Below are positions 9,201 through 16,625 of a stretch of DNA of 38,681 nucleotides, piece by piece. Numbering within the stretch: position 1 is the stretch's first letter; the number at the start of each line of letters is the position of its first letter. This stretch comes from an uncultured Prolixibacteraceae bacterium (lineage in GTDB: Bacteria > Bacteroidota > Bacteroidia > Bacteroidales > Prolixibacteraceae). The position numbers and the translations under genes are program-made. A model generated the notes under the pieces. That model was not told the DNA's origin. It worked only from the letters and a program-made list of their open reading frames with translations, and did not search any database. The stretch lies in assembly GCA_913063265.1 (NCBI GenBank), contig CAJXZG010000051.1, positions 1 to 38,681 on the forward strand, given 5' to 3'.

Positions 9201-10660
9201 ATAAAACTTTCAAACGCACCATCATCATCATTATATCGATTCCAATCAGAAATGGAATACCAATCTGCTTCACCCTCATAATCTATTGCTTCTTCAATAG
9301 ATTCATTATGACTTAATGCTTGTATCCCTTCACTGATTACCATCAAATTGTAGCTGGCGATTTCTGAATAAGGATGGGTTATTTTGATATAATACCATGT
9401 TTCAGGTTTTTGAATTAAACTAACAGGTATCAAAGTGTCACTTTCATAAATATCAAGCAATACATTGGAATCTTCACCTAAAGCTTTGGGATAAAATTTA
9501 AGAGAGTAATTATCAGCAGTTGTTGTTTTAAATTTGTACCAATCTTCTTCATCGTCTGCCATGTTTTTCCCAATTGGACCAGCATCTACAACTAACGTTG
9601 TGGCATCAATATTCTCTTGTATTACCTTTACTGCTCTTTCTTCGGATAAACCATTTGAAATTGTCAATATAGCTGTCCTGGGATTATCCCCTAAATTTAA
9701 TGATTTTGCTTGTACAGTCACATCCTGATTTGCAACAGTTACTTCCAACCAATCGGCATTATTAGAGATATTCCAGGCTCTGCAATAATCTGGAACGCTG
9801 AATGTTCCTTCATTTTCAATGTCAGGTCCGATTGTGATGACCGTGTCTGACACTGGTATTACAGGTAACCTTTCATACTTACAATCTAACGTATATGGTC
9901 CTGTGATTTCATTATTTGCTCCACCTACTCTTATATAGCAATTTGAGCCCCATTTAAAATTATTACTTGCTGAAATCAATGCATTATTATCAATCCCACT
10001 ATTGTCATCTGAAACATTTTCATGAAAACTATTTTCTTCAGTTTCATAATAATACAATGTCATATAAGTATCCGTATTACCTAAAGTTTGAACTGTAAAA
10101 TGCATAGAATATTCATTCTCACAATAATTTATATTTGTTATATGATACCAGTCTCCTTCTCCATCAAATTCCAGAGAAGTATTTAATTTTGTACCATTCT
10201 GAATGTCAATTATTGTTCCTTTAATTACAAATAAATCATATACAAAACTAATGTTCGACTTAATTTTGTAGGTGTACCATGAATTTGCATTTAAAGTTAT
10301 ACTCAAATTAGAACTTACAATTTGACGTTCAATAATTGTGTCTCCACTGCTGTTAAAAACATATATTTTTACTGGTTCTGATCCTCCGTACAATTGATAA
10401 AACCTAATTTCATAATTATCTTCACCTGAAGTTTTAAATTTATATAAATCTTCACCATCTGTAAGAGTGTAGCTAATGGGACCATCTCCTACATTAATCA
10501 CTACAGTATCGATTTCAATTATTTGATCTGTAGTTGAAATTTTTCCAATTGTATCAACAGTACAAAAAATTGAAAATATACATACAAGAAAAAATTGAAA
10601 TAATCTTTTGTAAAATGAAGACTTTCGTGTTTGGTAATTGAATAAATTTTTCATTTTCAT
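6242..10660 (-). CDS. Large secreted LamG/BACON protein with T9SS sorting domain
   Basis: A 1472-residue exported protein, probably surface-attached or released through the type IX secretion system; its substrate cannot be told. Order seen: signal peptide about 1-40; two PPC-like beta domains about 48-262 (NTDTYMTLYYYE and DDNSGIDNNA motifs); BACON-like domain about 270-350 (NADWLEVT, VIQEN); a second copy of the PPC pair, 353-560, and BACON, 562-646; an unnamed beta module about 650-794 (STKANRRAV, YHNGGSGDVLLAVYED, VWLAWVFQNNPGIRY); two LamG/concanavalin-like domains about 801-1004 and 1008-1212; a second copy of the unnamed module about 1218-1365; and a T9SS type A C-terminal domain about 1383-1472 (VYPNPFSDKLRFEL, DITGRLIK). 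No catalytic domain is visible, so adhesion or glycan binding is the best guess. It stands alone, with about 500 bp of non-coding DNA upstream. Confidence 0.85.
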   Translation of the reverse strand: MKMKNLFNYQTRKSSFYKRLFQFFLVCIFSIFCTVDTIGKISTTDQIIEIDTVVINVGDGPISYTLTDGEDLYKFKTSGEDNYEIRFYQLYGGSEPVKIYVFNSSGDTIIERQIVSSNLSITLNANSWYTYKIKSNISFVYDLFVIKGTIIDIQNGTKLNTSLEFDGEGDWYHITNINYCENEYSMHFTVQTLGNTDTYMTLYYYETEENSFHENVSDDNSGIDNNALISASNNFKWGSNCYIRVGGANNEITGPYTLDCKYERLPVIPVSDTVITIGPDIENEGTFSVPDYCRAWNISNNADWLEVTVANQDVTVQAKSLNLGDNPRTAILTISNGLSEERAVKVIQENIDATTLVVDAGPIGKNMADDEEDWYKFKTTTADNYSLKFYPKALGEDSNVLLDIYESDTLIPVSLIQKPETWYYIKITHPYSEIASYNLMVISEGIQALSHNESIEEAIDYEGEADWYSISDWNRYNDDDGAFESFIIETFGNTDTYLTIFVIDQDEGGISIWSSDNNSGIDNNAKFSGSLYFKYASYLIKIGGADANISGLYSINAKLNDGLNVDPSNLSLESTNGASESFEVFAESEWEIITDVDWLNISPTSGLWFGTIDITAVSENTENKARTATLLVNSVFSSKTVTVIQEAPNNIIGITDIFSSISTKANRRAVPVTFSENGEINSISIYHNGGSGDVLLAVYEDASGEPSSRLATTASTPVSSSEGWQTVELSNPLPVNSGETVWLAWVFQNNPGIRYTTGTPARAQSTETWTRGMPTSFGSASFANYQYSIYCSYTSGFDSSPAFSEYLFDESSGTSVFDSNGSNDGIIVNSASRVNGVRGNGLEFTGSEHVFIGDAFGDNVKNEVTLSAWIKPNSSSDGYQGIIMHGGPDTDSYGLYISPGSNGIGFKTSGTTNNWISTNNSDLWDGKWHLLTVTYNGTEKIFYLDDKEIFRVDATGSIDSGIGYNLLIGAGRDEISPTMLYSGLMDEVRIYNYALSAMDIQSLHNNVAPEFSEFLFEEISGATVFDNQGSNNGTIVNSVSRVDGIRGKGLDFSGSGYITLGDVFSENVSNEVTLSTWLKPANTGSYQGVIMHGGPDTDSYGLYISPNSKGIGFKTAGTSNDWVSTNSTKLWDGEWHLLTVTYNGATKKFYLDDELIYTVDASGNIDSGIGYNLLIGAGRDESTPTMLYQGLMDEVRIYNHALTIDQIKELYDLVDIPISCNNTLGNTDVLENTSTKANRRAVQVTATEPAEIESISIYHNGGSGNMLLAVYEDNSGTPGTRIGVTANSTVNGAEGWQTIDLINPVNVNSGQTVWLAWVFENNPGIRYEAGTPARAQSDQTWSGGMPASFGSASMAGYKYSVYCCYSPLIPKSGEKSFTDISEPKTYGTLKVYPNPFSDKLRFELMAKESVNAQIDIYDITGRLIKTIFEQPIQADYKYEAIFEPDVEITGFYIYRVIIGDNITNGKVIFKGD
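6566..7009 (-). repeat. Internal beta-module copy 2 (of 2)
   Basis: Residues about 1218-1365 of the large secreted protein repeat the module at 8279-8713. Shared signatures include STKANRRAV, SISIYHNGGSG, EGWQT, TVWLAWVF, GTPARAQS and SFGSAS. The two copies flank the tandem LamG pair. The DNA has diverged at synonymous sites, so the duplication is not recent. Confidence 0.85.
7025..8260 (-). repeat. Tandem LamG domain duplication
   Basis: Two ~205-residue domains in tandem (8260-7649 and 7639-7025 on the minus strand) share HGGPDTDSYGLYISP, FKT.GT, WDG.WHLLTVTYNG, GIGYNLLIGAGRDE and GLMDEVRIYN. Many codons differ silently, so this is an old duplication kept by selection on the protein. Confidence 0.88.
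8279..8713 (-). repeat. Internal beta-module copy 1 (of 2)
   Basis: Residues about 650-794 of the large secreted protein, paralogous to 6566-7009. I recall similar modules next to LamG or catalytic domains in other Bacteroidota secreted proteins, but do not know a settled name for it. Confidence 0.8.
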
Positions 10661-10784
10661 TTTGGTTTTGGGTGATAATATTAATATTTAAAGGGGTGGT
10701 TATTAAAAACTAAACAACCAATTATTTAACCCCAATATCTTTTTCAATATATAATATGTTGGCATTAAGGCTACAAAAACGATT

Positions 10785-10792
10785 CAAAGTTA
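10785..10792 (-). promoter_or_regulatory. Possible -7 box for the secreted-protein gene
   Basis: The minus strand reads TAACTTTG (TAnnTTTG), 125 bp before the start codon at 10660. No good -33 TTTG is seen at 18-20 nt, so this is weak. Confidence 0.35.
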
Positions 10793-11006
10793 AAAACCCT
10801 TCAAGCGAAACTAACATGGTTTATTATATTTGGATTCGATTAAAATGGGTTAACCAAATAATTCAAAAAACTTTGTGATTTAATAATTGGTCTGTTGGTT
10901 ACAATGTTTAAAATAAGGAGTTTAAGTTAAATAATAATTGGGAAATATCAAGCAAGAACCATTCTAAATTATTATACTTTGTTCTTAAAGTATTTGTAAT
11001 TTTCAA

Positions 11007-11038
11007 TTTAAGAATTTGATTAAAAGTAAATTCTTAAA
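11007..11038. repeat. Perfect 11-bp inverted repeat with extra half-site
   Basis: TTTAAGAATTT (11007-11017) and AAATTCTTAAA (11028-11038) are perfect reverse complements around a 10-nt spacer. A third half-site, TTCTTAAA, lies at 10982-10989. No T tract follows, so it looks more like an operator or palindromic insertion than a terminator. Confidence 0.55.
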
Positions 11039-11099
11039 CGTTTAGGAAAGCTACACGATTCTAATCTTGCCTAGACTTTTAAAAAAGAATAACGTCACA

Positions 11100-11137
11100 A
11101 AAAAAAGCAATCCTTCAACAGAAAGATTACTTTTTTT
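11100..11137 (-). terminator. Terminator of the lpx operon
   Basis: Seven A plus G and AATC (11100-11112) pair with GATT and C plus seven T (11125-11137), with a single C-A mismatch and a 12-nt loop. On the minus strand it follows the lpxA stop by about 20 bp and ends in a T run. By symmetry it could work both ways. Confidence 0.75.
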
Positions 11138-11157
11138 ATATCTGATTTTATCACAAT

Positions 11158-11940
11158 TTAATCGGGGAAATACCCACGGATTATTCCACGTTTTGAGTCT
11201 TTTACAAACAACAGGATCTCATCTCTTTCCTGGGTCGCCGGCATTTCTGCTTCGATAATCTCAACAGCCTGGGATGTATTTAATCCTTTTTGATAAATGT
11301 ATCTGTAAATATCCTGGATTTCACGAATTTTTTCGTTGTTAAACTGTCGCCTGCGTAATCCAATCGAGTTGATTCCAACATAAGAAAGCGGTTCACGCGC
11401 TGCTTTAATAAACGGAGGAACATCTTTTCGCACCAAACAACCCCCAGCTATCATTACATGCGAGCCTATATGACAAAACTGGTGTACAGCTACCATTCCG
11501 GCTAAAATCACGTAATCTTCGATAATAACTTCACCTGCAAGTTGGGTATTGTTCACCAGTATTACATTGTTACCCACAATACAATCGTGAGCAATGTGTA
11601 CATATGCCATTATCAGGTTGTTATTCCCAATTTTGGTTTTACCTTTTGCAGCAGTTCCGCGGTTAATGGTAACAAATTCCCGAATCGTGTTATTATCACC
11701 AATTTCTACGGTGGTGTATTCACCACGGAATTTTAAATCCTGTGGGATAGCTCCAATTACAGCTCCCGGAAAAATATTACAGTTCTTACCAATTCGTGTT
11801 CCCGGTAAAATGGTTACTCCTGAACCAATTCTTGTGCCTTCTCCAATAACTACATCCTGGTCAATGGTTACAAATGGTTCAATTACCACATTGTCAGCAA
11901 CTTTTGCATCTGGATGAACGTATGCTAATGGTTGTTTCAT
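11158..11940 (-). CDS. lpxA: UDP-N-acetylglucosamine O-acyltransferase LpxA
   Basis: Catalyses the first acylation of lipid A synthesis: transfer of a hydroxyacyl chain from acyl carrier protein to UDP-GlcNAc, in the cytosol. The 260 residues consist of hexapeptide repeats forming a left-handed beta-helix (VADNVVIEPFVTIDQDVVIG onward), then an alpha-helical C-terminal part (NSIGLRRRQF). The catalytic base is expected at H118 in the HIAHDC motif. It is the last gene of lpxD / lpxC-fabZ / lpxA, 88 bp after lpxC-fabZ; that gap holds a small hairpin (ATCCTG/CAGGAT) without a T tract. A terminator follows. Confidence 0.95.
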   Translation of the reverse strand: MKQPLAYVHPDAKVADNVVIEPFVTIDQDVVIGEGTRIGSGVTILPGTRIGKNCNIFPGAVIGAIPQDLKFRGEYTTVEIGDNNTIREFVTINRGTAAKGKTKIGNNNLIMAYVHIAHDCIVGNNVILVNNTQLAGEVIIEDYVILAGMVAVHQFCHIGSHVMIAGGCLVRKDVPPFIKAAREPLSYVGINSIGLRRRQFNNEKIREIQDIYRYIYQKGLNTSQAVEIIEAEMPATQERDEILLFVKDSKRGIIRGYFPD

Positions 11941-12028
11941 ATATTAAGTTGTCTATTAATTTGTAATTAGCAGCCTGTTTATTGGCTACTATCATATCCT
12001 GTTCAGTCAGGATGATCTAATCTATTTG

Positions 12029-13420
12029 TTAGTTTGTTTCGCTTTTTTTAACTACTTGTGCCATAAATTCACCTTCCGCTACAACTTTATCGCCGACAAA
12101 TGTAACACCTTTCATCAAAGCAATACCTCTTCTGATTGGTGAAACTAATATTAATTTAAAAATTAACGTGTCTCCCGGCACAACTTTTTTTCTGAACCGA
12201 ACATTGTCAATCCGAATAAAGTAGGTCGAAAACTTGCCGGTTAACTGGCTTAGTACCAATATTCCTCCTGTTTGTGCCATTGCCTCAACCAATAATACTC
12301 CCGGCATAACAGGCTCTCCCGGGAAATGACCCTTAAAAAAAGGTTCGTTTAAGGTCACATTTTTGACACCAACAATTTGCATGTCGGTTTTAGAAATAAT
12401 TTTGTCGACCAGCAAAAACGGGTAACGATGCGGAAGTAATTTTTTAATTTTATTGATATCCAACAAAGGTTCCTTGTTAGGATTATAATCAGGAACACTT
12501 ACTTCGGCTTTGGTAATGGCCTTTTTTAATTCTCTTGCAAAAAGAGTATTTGGTCCGTGTCCCGGTTTTGAGGCAATAATTCTTCCTTTTATATGTTTAC
12601 CACAAAGTGCCAAATCTCCTATTACATCCAGTAATTTATGGCGGGCACATTCGTTATCGTGATGCAGTTCGAGATTGTTTAGAATCCCCTGTGGTTTTAC
12701 TTCAACATGTTCGTGGTGAAATAAATCTGCCAGTCTGTTCAGTTCTTCCTGAGAAATATCCTTATCAATAATTACAATTGCATTATCCAGGTCGCCACCT
12801 TTTACCAAATTGTGGTTGAGCAGGAATTCCAACTCATGTAAAAACACAAAAGTGCGGCAATTGGCAATTTCAGTTTTAAAATCTTTAATCGAATCAAGTG
12901 TTGCATATTGGTTGTTTAACACTTTTGATTTAAAAGATATAGTAATGTTAAGACGATAATCATTATCGGGAAGTGCTGTAATTACAGAACCTGATTTTTC
13001 GTCTTTGATTTCAATTTTTTCTTTTACTACAAAATAATCACGCTCAGCTTCCTGTTCAAGCACACCGGCTTTTTCAATTGCATTTACGAAATGAATCGAA
13101 CTTCCGTCTATAATCGGAGCTTCTTCGTTGTTAACTTCAATCAGCACATTGTCTAGGTCCATACCAATTAATGCAGCCAAAGTATGCTCTATGGTTCCAA
13201 TTCTGGCACCATCTTTTTCAAGTAATGTTCCACGAGAGGTGTCTATTACCAGGTTTACATCCGCATCGATGATGGGTTGATTTTCAAGATCGACTCTTTT
13301 AAATTTAAAGCCATGGTTTTCCGGTGCCGGCAAAAAATTCATTGTAACATCTACACCAGTGTGTAATCCTTTTCCTTCTATTGTAAATGAATTTGCCAGC
13401 GTTTTTTGTTTTACTGCCAT
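12029..13420 (-). CDS. lpxC-fabZ: Bifunctional LpxC deacetylase / FabZ dehydratase
   Basis: A 463-residue fusion. Residues 1 to about 305 are LpxC, the zinc deacetylase that commits UDP-acyl-GlcNAc to lipid A. By comparison with E. coli, the zinc ligands are H79 (IEHTLAAL), H261 and D265 ([11 protein letters not shown]), and the catalytic histidine is H288 (GHGPNT). Residues about 320-463 are the hotdog-fold FabZ 3-hydroxyacyl-ACP dehydratase, with [14 protein letters not shown]365 ([11 protein letters not shown]) and E379 ([11 protein letters not shown]). The two reactions compete for, or share, the hydroxyacyl-ACP pool. This fusion is an established trait of Bacteroidota, not a novelty. It begins 17 bp after lpxD and is therefore in the same operon. 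Confidence 0.96.
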   Translation of the reverse strand: MAVKQKTLANSFTIEGKGLHTGVDVTMNFLPAPENHGFKFKRVDLENQPIIDADVNLVIDTSRGTLLEKDGARIGTIEHTLAALIGMDLDNVLIEVNNEEAPIIDGSSIHFVNAIEKAGVLEQEAERDYFVVKEKIEIKDEKSGSVITALPDNDYRLNITISFKSKVLNNQYATLDSIKDFKTEIANCRTFVFLHELEFLLNHNLVKGGDLDNAIVIIDKDISQEELNRLADLFHHEHVEVKPQGILNNLELHHDNECARHKLLDVIGDLALCGKHIKGRIIASKPGHGPNTLFARELKKAITKAEVSVPDYNPNKEPLLDINKIKKLLPHRYPFLLVDKIISKTDMQIVGVKNVTLNEPFFKGHFPGEPVMPGVLLVEAMAQTGGILVLSQLTGKFSTYFIRIDNVRFRKKVVPGDTLIFKLILVSPIRRGIALMKGVTFVGDKVVAEGEFMAQVVKKSETN

Positions 13421-13437
13421 ACCTTAATTTTCGGAAT

Positions 13438-14478
13438 TTATTTCTGTTCTTTGATTGTTTTTATATCTCGTTGAAGTTGATTAACCTCATCTCTTAACTT
13501 TGGTAAGTTTTTATAAACGGTGATTGCTCTTATTGCCTGTTTGATTTCAATTGCAGGGCTGCCAAAAATTGTTTGGTTTCCTTTTACCGATTTTGCTACG
13601 CCCGATTGAGCACCGATATATACATTGTCGCCAATTGTTAAGTGCCCGGCAAGACCTACCTGACCACCAAATTTACAGTTTTTGCCAACCTTCGAAGTTC
13701 CTGCCATTCCCGATTGTGATGCAATTACTGTATTTTCCCCAATTTCACAATTGTGTGCAACCTGTACAAGGTTATCCAGTTTTGTTCCTTTTCTTACAAT
13801 GGTTGAACCCATGGTCCCACAATCAATTGTGGTATTGGCTCCAATTTCCACATCATCTTCTAAAACTGCGTTTCCAATCTGCGCTATTTTTTTATAACTG
13901 CCGTCTTCCGTAGGTGCAAAACCAAATCCATCAGAGCCAATAACAGCTCCCGAGTGAATTATGCAACGGTTTCCAATAACACTGTCGCTGTAAATTTTTG
14001 CTCCTGAATATATAACACAGTCATCACCAACAGTAACATTATCACCAACATAGGCATGCGGATAGAGCTTTACATTATTTCCGATTTTGGAATTTTTTCC
14101 AACATATGCAAATGCTCCTACGTAAATATTATTGCCTGTTTCCGATGACTGGTCGATAAAACTTGGTTGTTCAATACCTGTTTTTAATGCTTCTTTTGCC
14201 TGCATGTAAAGGTCTAAAAGCGAGGCAAATGCTTTGTACGCATTTTCAACCTTTATTAAGGTAGCATTAACCTTTTCCCGCGGAGTAAAATCTTTGTTGA
14301 TTAATACTATTGATGCCTGCGTAGAGTAAAGAAAATTCTCATACTTTAAATTGGCAAGAAAGGCCAGAGTCCCTGGTTTTCCTTCTTCTATTTTTGAAAC
14401 ATTGGTTACTTTAATGTTCTCATCTCCAATGATTTCGCCTTTTAAAAAACTGGCAATGTCTGTTGCTGTAAATTCCAT
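13438..14478 (-). CDS. lpxD: UDP-3-O-acylglucosamine N-acyltransferase LpxD
   Basis: Third enzyme of lipid A synthesis: adds the N-linked hydroxyacyl chain to the deacetylated UDP-sugar. The 346 residues show the family's N-terminal uridine-binding domain (about 1-105, with [17 protein letters not shown]), then the hexapeptide-repeat beta-helix, and a helical tail ending in a coiled stretch. The catalytic histidine is expected at H242 ([10 protein letters not shown]). It is first in the lpxD / lpxC-fabZ / lpxA operon and has its own promoter 21 bp upstream, inside the 3' end of the HD-domain gene. Confidence 0.95.
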   Translation of the reverse strand: MEFTATDIASFLKGEIIGDENIKVTNVSKIEEGKPGTLAFLANLKYENFLYSTQASIVLINKDFTPREKVNATLIKVENAYKAFASLLDLYMQAKEALKTGIEQPSFIDQSSETGNNIYVGAFAYVGKNSKIGNNVKLYPHAYVGDNVTVGDDCVIYSGAKIYSDSVIGNRCIIHSGAVIGSDGFGFAPTEDGSYKKIAQIGNAVLEDDVEIGANTTIDCGTMGSTIVRKGTKLDNLVQVAHNCEIGENTVIASQSGMAGTSKVGKNCKFGGQVGLAGHLTIGDNVYIGAQSGVAKSVKGNQTIFGSPAIEIKQAIRAITVYKNLPKLRDEVNQLQRDIKTIKEQK

Positions 14479-14498
14479 TATTTGTTTTTTTGGCGCTG

Positions 14499-14529
14499 CA
14501 AATATAACAGTAAACTAGTTAATGTCCAA
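14499..14529 (-). promoter_or_regulatory. lpxD operon promoter (TTG-N20-TATATTTG)
   Basis: On the minus strand, TTG (14529-14527) and TATATTTG (14506-14499) are 20 nt apart. The implied transcript starts about 15 nt before the lpxD start codon. The -33 element lies within the last codons of the upstream HD-domain gene, so the lpx genes can be transcribed independently of it. Confidence 0.6.
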
Positions 14530-15771
14530 TTCTTTCGGAAAACACAAAAAGTACTTTCTGACCGTTTTTGTTAAAGCGGTAAGGTTAATATCTGAAGCCT
14601 GTTGCATATCCTTAGTTTTGCCATTTTTGTTCAGAACAATTATTTTTTCATTGTGTTTATCGTAAGCATTATTTGTTATTTCCCCGGTCATCATAAAATA
14701 CCTTGAAATTGAGCTATCGTCGGTAATTTGTTCAGTTATCTTTTTAAGAATTTTTTCTTCGTTGGTTTTTGAAACAGGATTTGATAAGAGTTGAATTTTA
14801 AACAATTTACGATTGTTTAAACTTTGTGCAAGTTTTGACAAAACCGGATCTTTGCTGTTTTGCCATTCTTTTATCGAAATAAAAATATCGTTATCGTCAA
14901 GTTGCGAATACCAGTTTAAAATATTTTTGCCATCTATTTTAATATTTTTATCAAAGTCGTTAAAGGTAAATTTGTTATTCAAAAAAATTTTCAGGGTTGG
15001 AGTGGAATAAATACTTACACCCTCAAGTGCCAGTTCCTTTGCCCTGTTTAAAACGTTAATCAATAAACTTTCGGCTGACACAACCGTCTTGTGCAGATAA
15101 ACCTGCCAGTACATTAATCTCCGTGATATTAAAAACTTTTCAATTGAATAAATCCCTTTTTCATCAACAACCAATTTGTCATTCCAAACATTTAGCATTT
15201 TAATAATACGTTCAACACCAATGGTTCCTTCTGCCACTCCGGTAAAAAAGCTGTCACGATTGAGGTAGTCCAGTCTGTCCATATCCAACTGGCTGGAGAC
15301 CAGCTCGTGTAAAAAATGTTTTTTATACTGGTTGGTAAATATTTCAATGGCCATTGAAAGTTTACCCTCAAAATGTTTATTCAATTGATTCATTAACAAC
15401 AATGAAATTTCTTCATGGGAAATATCAACAAGGGTATTTTCAAGCACATGTGAAAAAGGCGCATGGCCAATATCGTGCAATAAAATGGCAATGGTGACCG
15501 CATCAGCTTCTTCTTCGTTAATTTCATGCCCTTTTATTCTTAATGTTGCAATTGCCTGTCGCATCAAATGAATTGTTCCCAAAGCATGTTCAAACCTCGA
15601 ATGGTTGGCACCTGGAAATACCAAATATGATAAGCCCAGTTGTTTAATATTTCGAAGGCGCTGAACGATAGGATGTTCAATCAAATCATAAATGATTTCC
15701 GATTGTAGATTTATAAACCCAAGGACTGGGTCGTTTATAATCTTTTTTTTATTTATCTGTTGATGAACCAC
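14515..15771 (-). CDS. HD-domain phosphohydrolase (dGTPase-like)
   Basis: A 418-residue cytosolic metal-dependent phosphohydrolase of the HD superfamily, with metal ligands H62 (RFEHALG), H99-D100 (LLHDIGHAPFSH) and D163 (QLDMDRLDYL). The HDIGHAPFSH motif and overall layout resemble the dGTPase/SAMHD1-type group and the conserved HD protein that often neighbours lpxD in Bacteroidota (recollection). The true substrate is unknown; a deoxynucleotide is possible. It lies 36 bp before lpxD on the same strand and may read into the lpx operon, although lpxD also has its own promoter. Confidence 0.85.
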   Translation of the reverse strand: MVHQQINKKKIINDPVLGFINLQSEIIYDLIEHPIVQRLRNIKQLGLSYLVFPGANHSRFEHALGTIHLMRQAIATLRIKGHEINEEEADAVTIAILLHDIGHAPFSHVLENTLVDISHEEISLLLMNQLNKHFEGKLSMAIEIFTNQYKKHFLHELVSSQLDMDRLDYLNRDSFFTGVAEGTIGVERIIKMLNVWNDKLVVDEKGIYSIEKFLISRRLMYWQVYLHKTVVSAESLLINVLNRAKELALEGVSIYSTPTLKIFLNNKFTFNDFDKNIKIDGKNILNWYSQLDDNDIFISIKEWQNSKDPVLSKLAQSLNNRKLFKIQLLSNPVSKTNEEKILKKITEQITDDSSISRYFMMTGEITNNAYDKHNEKIIVLNKNGKTKDMQQASDINLTALTKTVRKYFLCFPKELDIN

Positions 15772-15792
15772 AAATTTTATTTGTCAGATTCT

Positions 15793-15800
15793 CAAAAGTA
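15793..15800 (-). promoter_or_regulatory. Promoter -7 box for the HD-domain gene
   Basis: The minus strand reads TACTTTTG (TAnnTTTG), 21 bp before the start codon at 15771. No strong -33 element is seen. Confidence 0.45.
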
Positions 15801-15895
15801 CAAAACTTTAACATACACTAAATTTTGGAGTTTTCGTATTTCTGTTGGTAATTAATTATTTCATAACAATTCTATTGTCAAAACTGTTGAAAATT

Positions 15896-16004
15896 AGCAA
15901 GATGCCTAAGTATCAATTCAGAAATAAGCATGTTGAAAAGATATTTATTGTTTTTATACTGTTAAACTAAAAATTGATGAAAAATATCAACATCGTATCT
16001 TGCT
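15896..16004. repeat. Nested long-range inverted repeat, HD gene / rimP intergenic
   Basis: AGCAAGATGC (15896-15905) pairs with GTATCTTGCT (15995-16004), 10 bp with one wobble. Inside it ATGTTG plus ATATTT, interrupted by a 5-nt AAAAG bulge, pairs with AAATATCAACAT. The structure lies between two divergent promoters and outside both predicted transcripts. The rest of the 380-bp gap holds only the two promoters and the rimP leader. Confidence 0.5.
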
Positions 16005-16056
16005 GAATCTCTTGTTATTTATTCTTTAAAATCAACAGGTTATATTGAGGGTGATA

Positions 16057-16087
16057 TTTGTTTTTACAGTATTAATTACTATTTTTG
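16057..16087 (+). promoter_or_regulatory. rimP-nusA-infB promoter (TTTG-N19-TATTTTTG)
   Basis: TTTG at 16057-16060 and TATTTTTG at 16080-16087 are exactly 19 nt apart, a full match to the Bacteroidota housekeeping promoter. Transcription should start near 16094, leaving a leader of about 57 nt that contains a hairpin. Confidence 0.75.
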
Positions 16088-16112
16088 CGCTGATTTTACT
16101 AAAACGTGTTTT

Positions 16113-16140
16113 TAGGGGGCCTCCGGTTCCCTATTTTATT
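16113..16140 (+). promoter_or_regulatory. Attenuator-like hairpin in the rimP leader
   Basis: TAGGGGGCC (16113-16121) pairs with GGTTCCCTA (16125-16133), 9 bp including two G-T pairs, around a 3-nt TCC loop, and is followed by TTTTATT. It is GC-rich in an AT-rich gap and lies about 18 nt before the rimP start. It has the form of a weak intrinsic terminator or translation block inside the predicted 5' leader. Confidence 0.55.
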
Positions 16141-16151
16141 GCAGGTAGGTA

Positions 16152-16616
16152 ATGATAGCAAAGGAAACTGTTGAAAGTTTGGTAAACGAAAAATTAGATG
16201 ATAATATGTTTGTTGTAGAAATAAATGTCAACGAACGAAATGTCATCAATGTTTATTTGGATAGTTTTGACGGATTATCAATTGAAAAATGTATTTCGGT
16301 CAGCAGGCACGTTGAGCACAGTCTTGACAGAGATGAGGAGGATTTTGAATTACAGGTATCGTCACCGGGTTTGACTGAAAAGTTCAAAGTTAAAGAGCAG
16401 TACATTAAATACGTTGGAAAATCAATAGATGTTAAGACTTTGTCAGGCGAAAAACTTGAAGGAATAATCCAGAAAGCAAATAATGATGGCATAGTACTGG
16501 AAACATCGAAAAGAGAAAAAGTAGAAGGGCACAAAAAGAAACAGTTGGTTGTAAAACAACACGATTTAAAATACGAAGAAATAGACAGTGCAAAAGCAGT
16601 CATTTCATTTAAATAA
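16152..16616 (+). CDS. rimP: Ribosome maturation factor RimP
   Basis: Assists maturation of the 30S ribosomal subunit. The 154 residues fit the family. The N-terminal alpha/beta domain carries the conserved VSSPGLTEKFK region (about residues 69-79), and the C-terminal Sm-like beta domain follows (VKTLSGEKLEGIIQKANNDG). It heads the rimP-nusA-infB cluster that is conserved across bacteria and lies 9 bp before nusA. A strong consensus promoter and a hairpin lie upstream. Confidence 0.92.
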   Translation: MIAKETVESLVNEKLDDNMFVVEINVNERNVINVYLDSFDGLSIEKCISVSRHVEHSLDRDEEDFELQVSSPGLTEKFKVKEQYIKYVGKSIDVKTLSGEKLEGIIQKANNDGIVLETSKREKVEGHKKKQLVVKQHDLKYEEIDSAKAVISFK

Positions 16617-16625
16617 GTTATAGAA

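Larger units (their letters stand above)
10661..11099. other. Non-coding region upstream of the secreted-protein gene
   Basis: About 440 bp with no plausible gene on either strand. It contains a possible -7 box for the downstream minus-strand gene (10785-10792, TAACTTTG on the minus strand), an interrupted GGGGT/GGTT...AACC/ACCCC stem (10693-10733) that would lie in its 5' leader, a GGTTAACC palindrome near 10852, and a perfect 11-bp inverted repeat at 11007-11038. Confidence 0.6.

Noticed and set aside
12029-13420. LpxC-FabZ fusion as a novelty
   Set aside because: This bifunctional fusion is a known, widespread trait of Bacteroidota.
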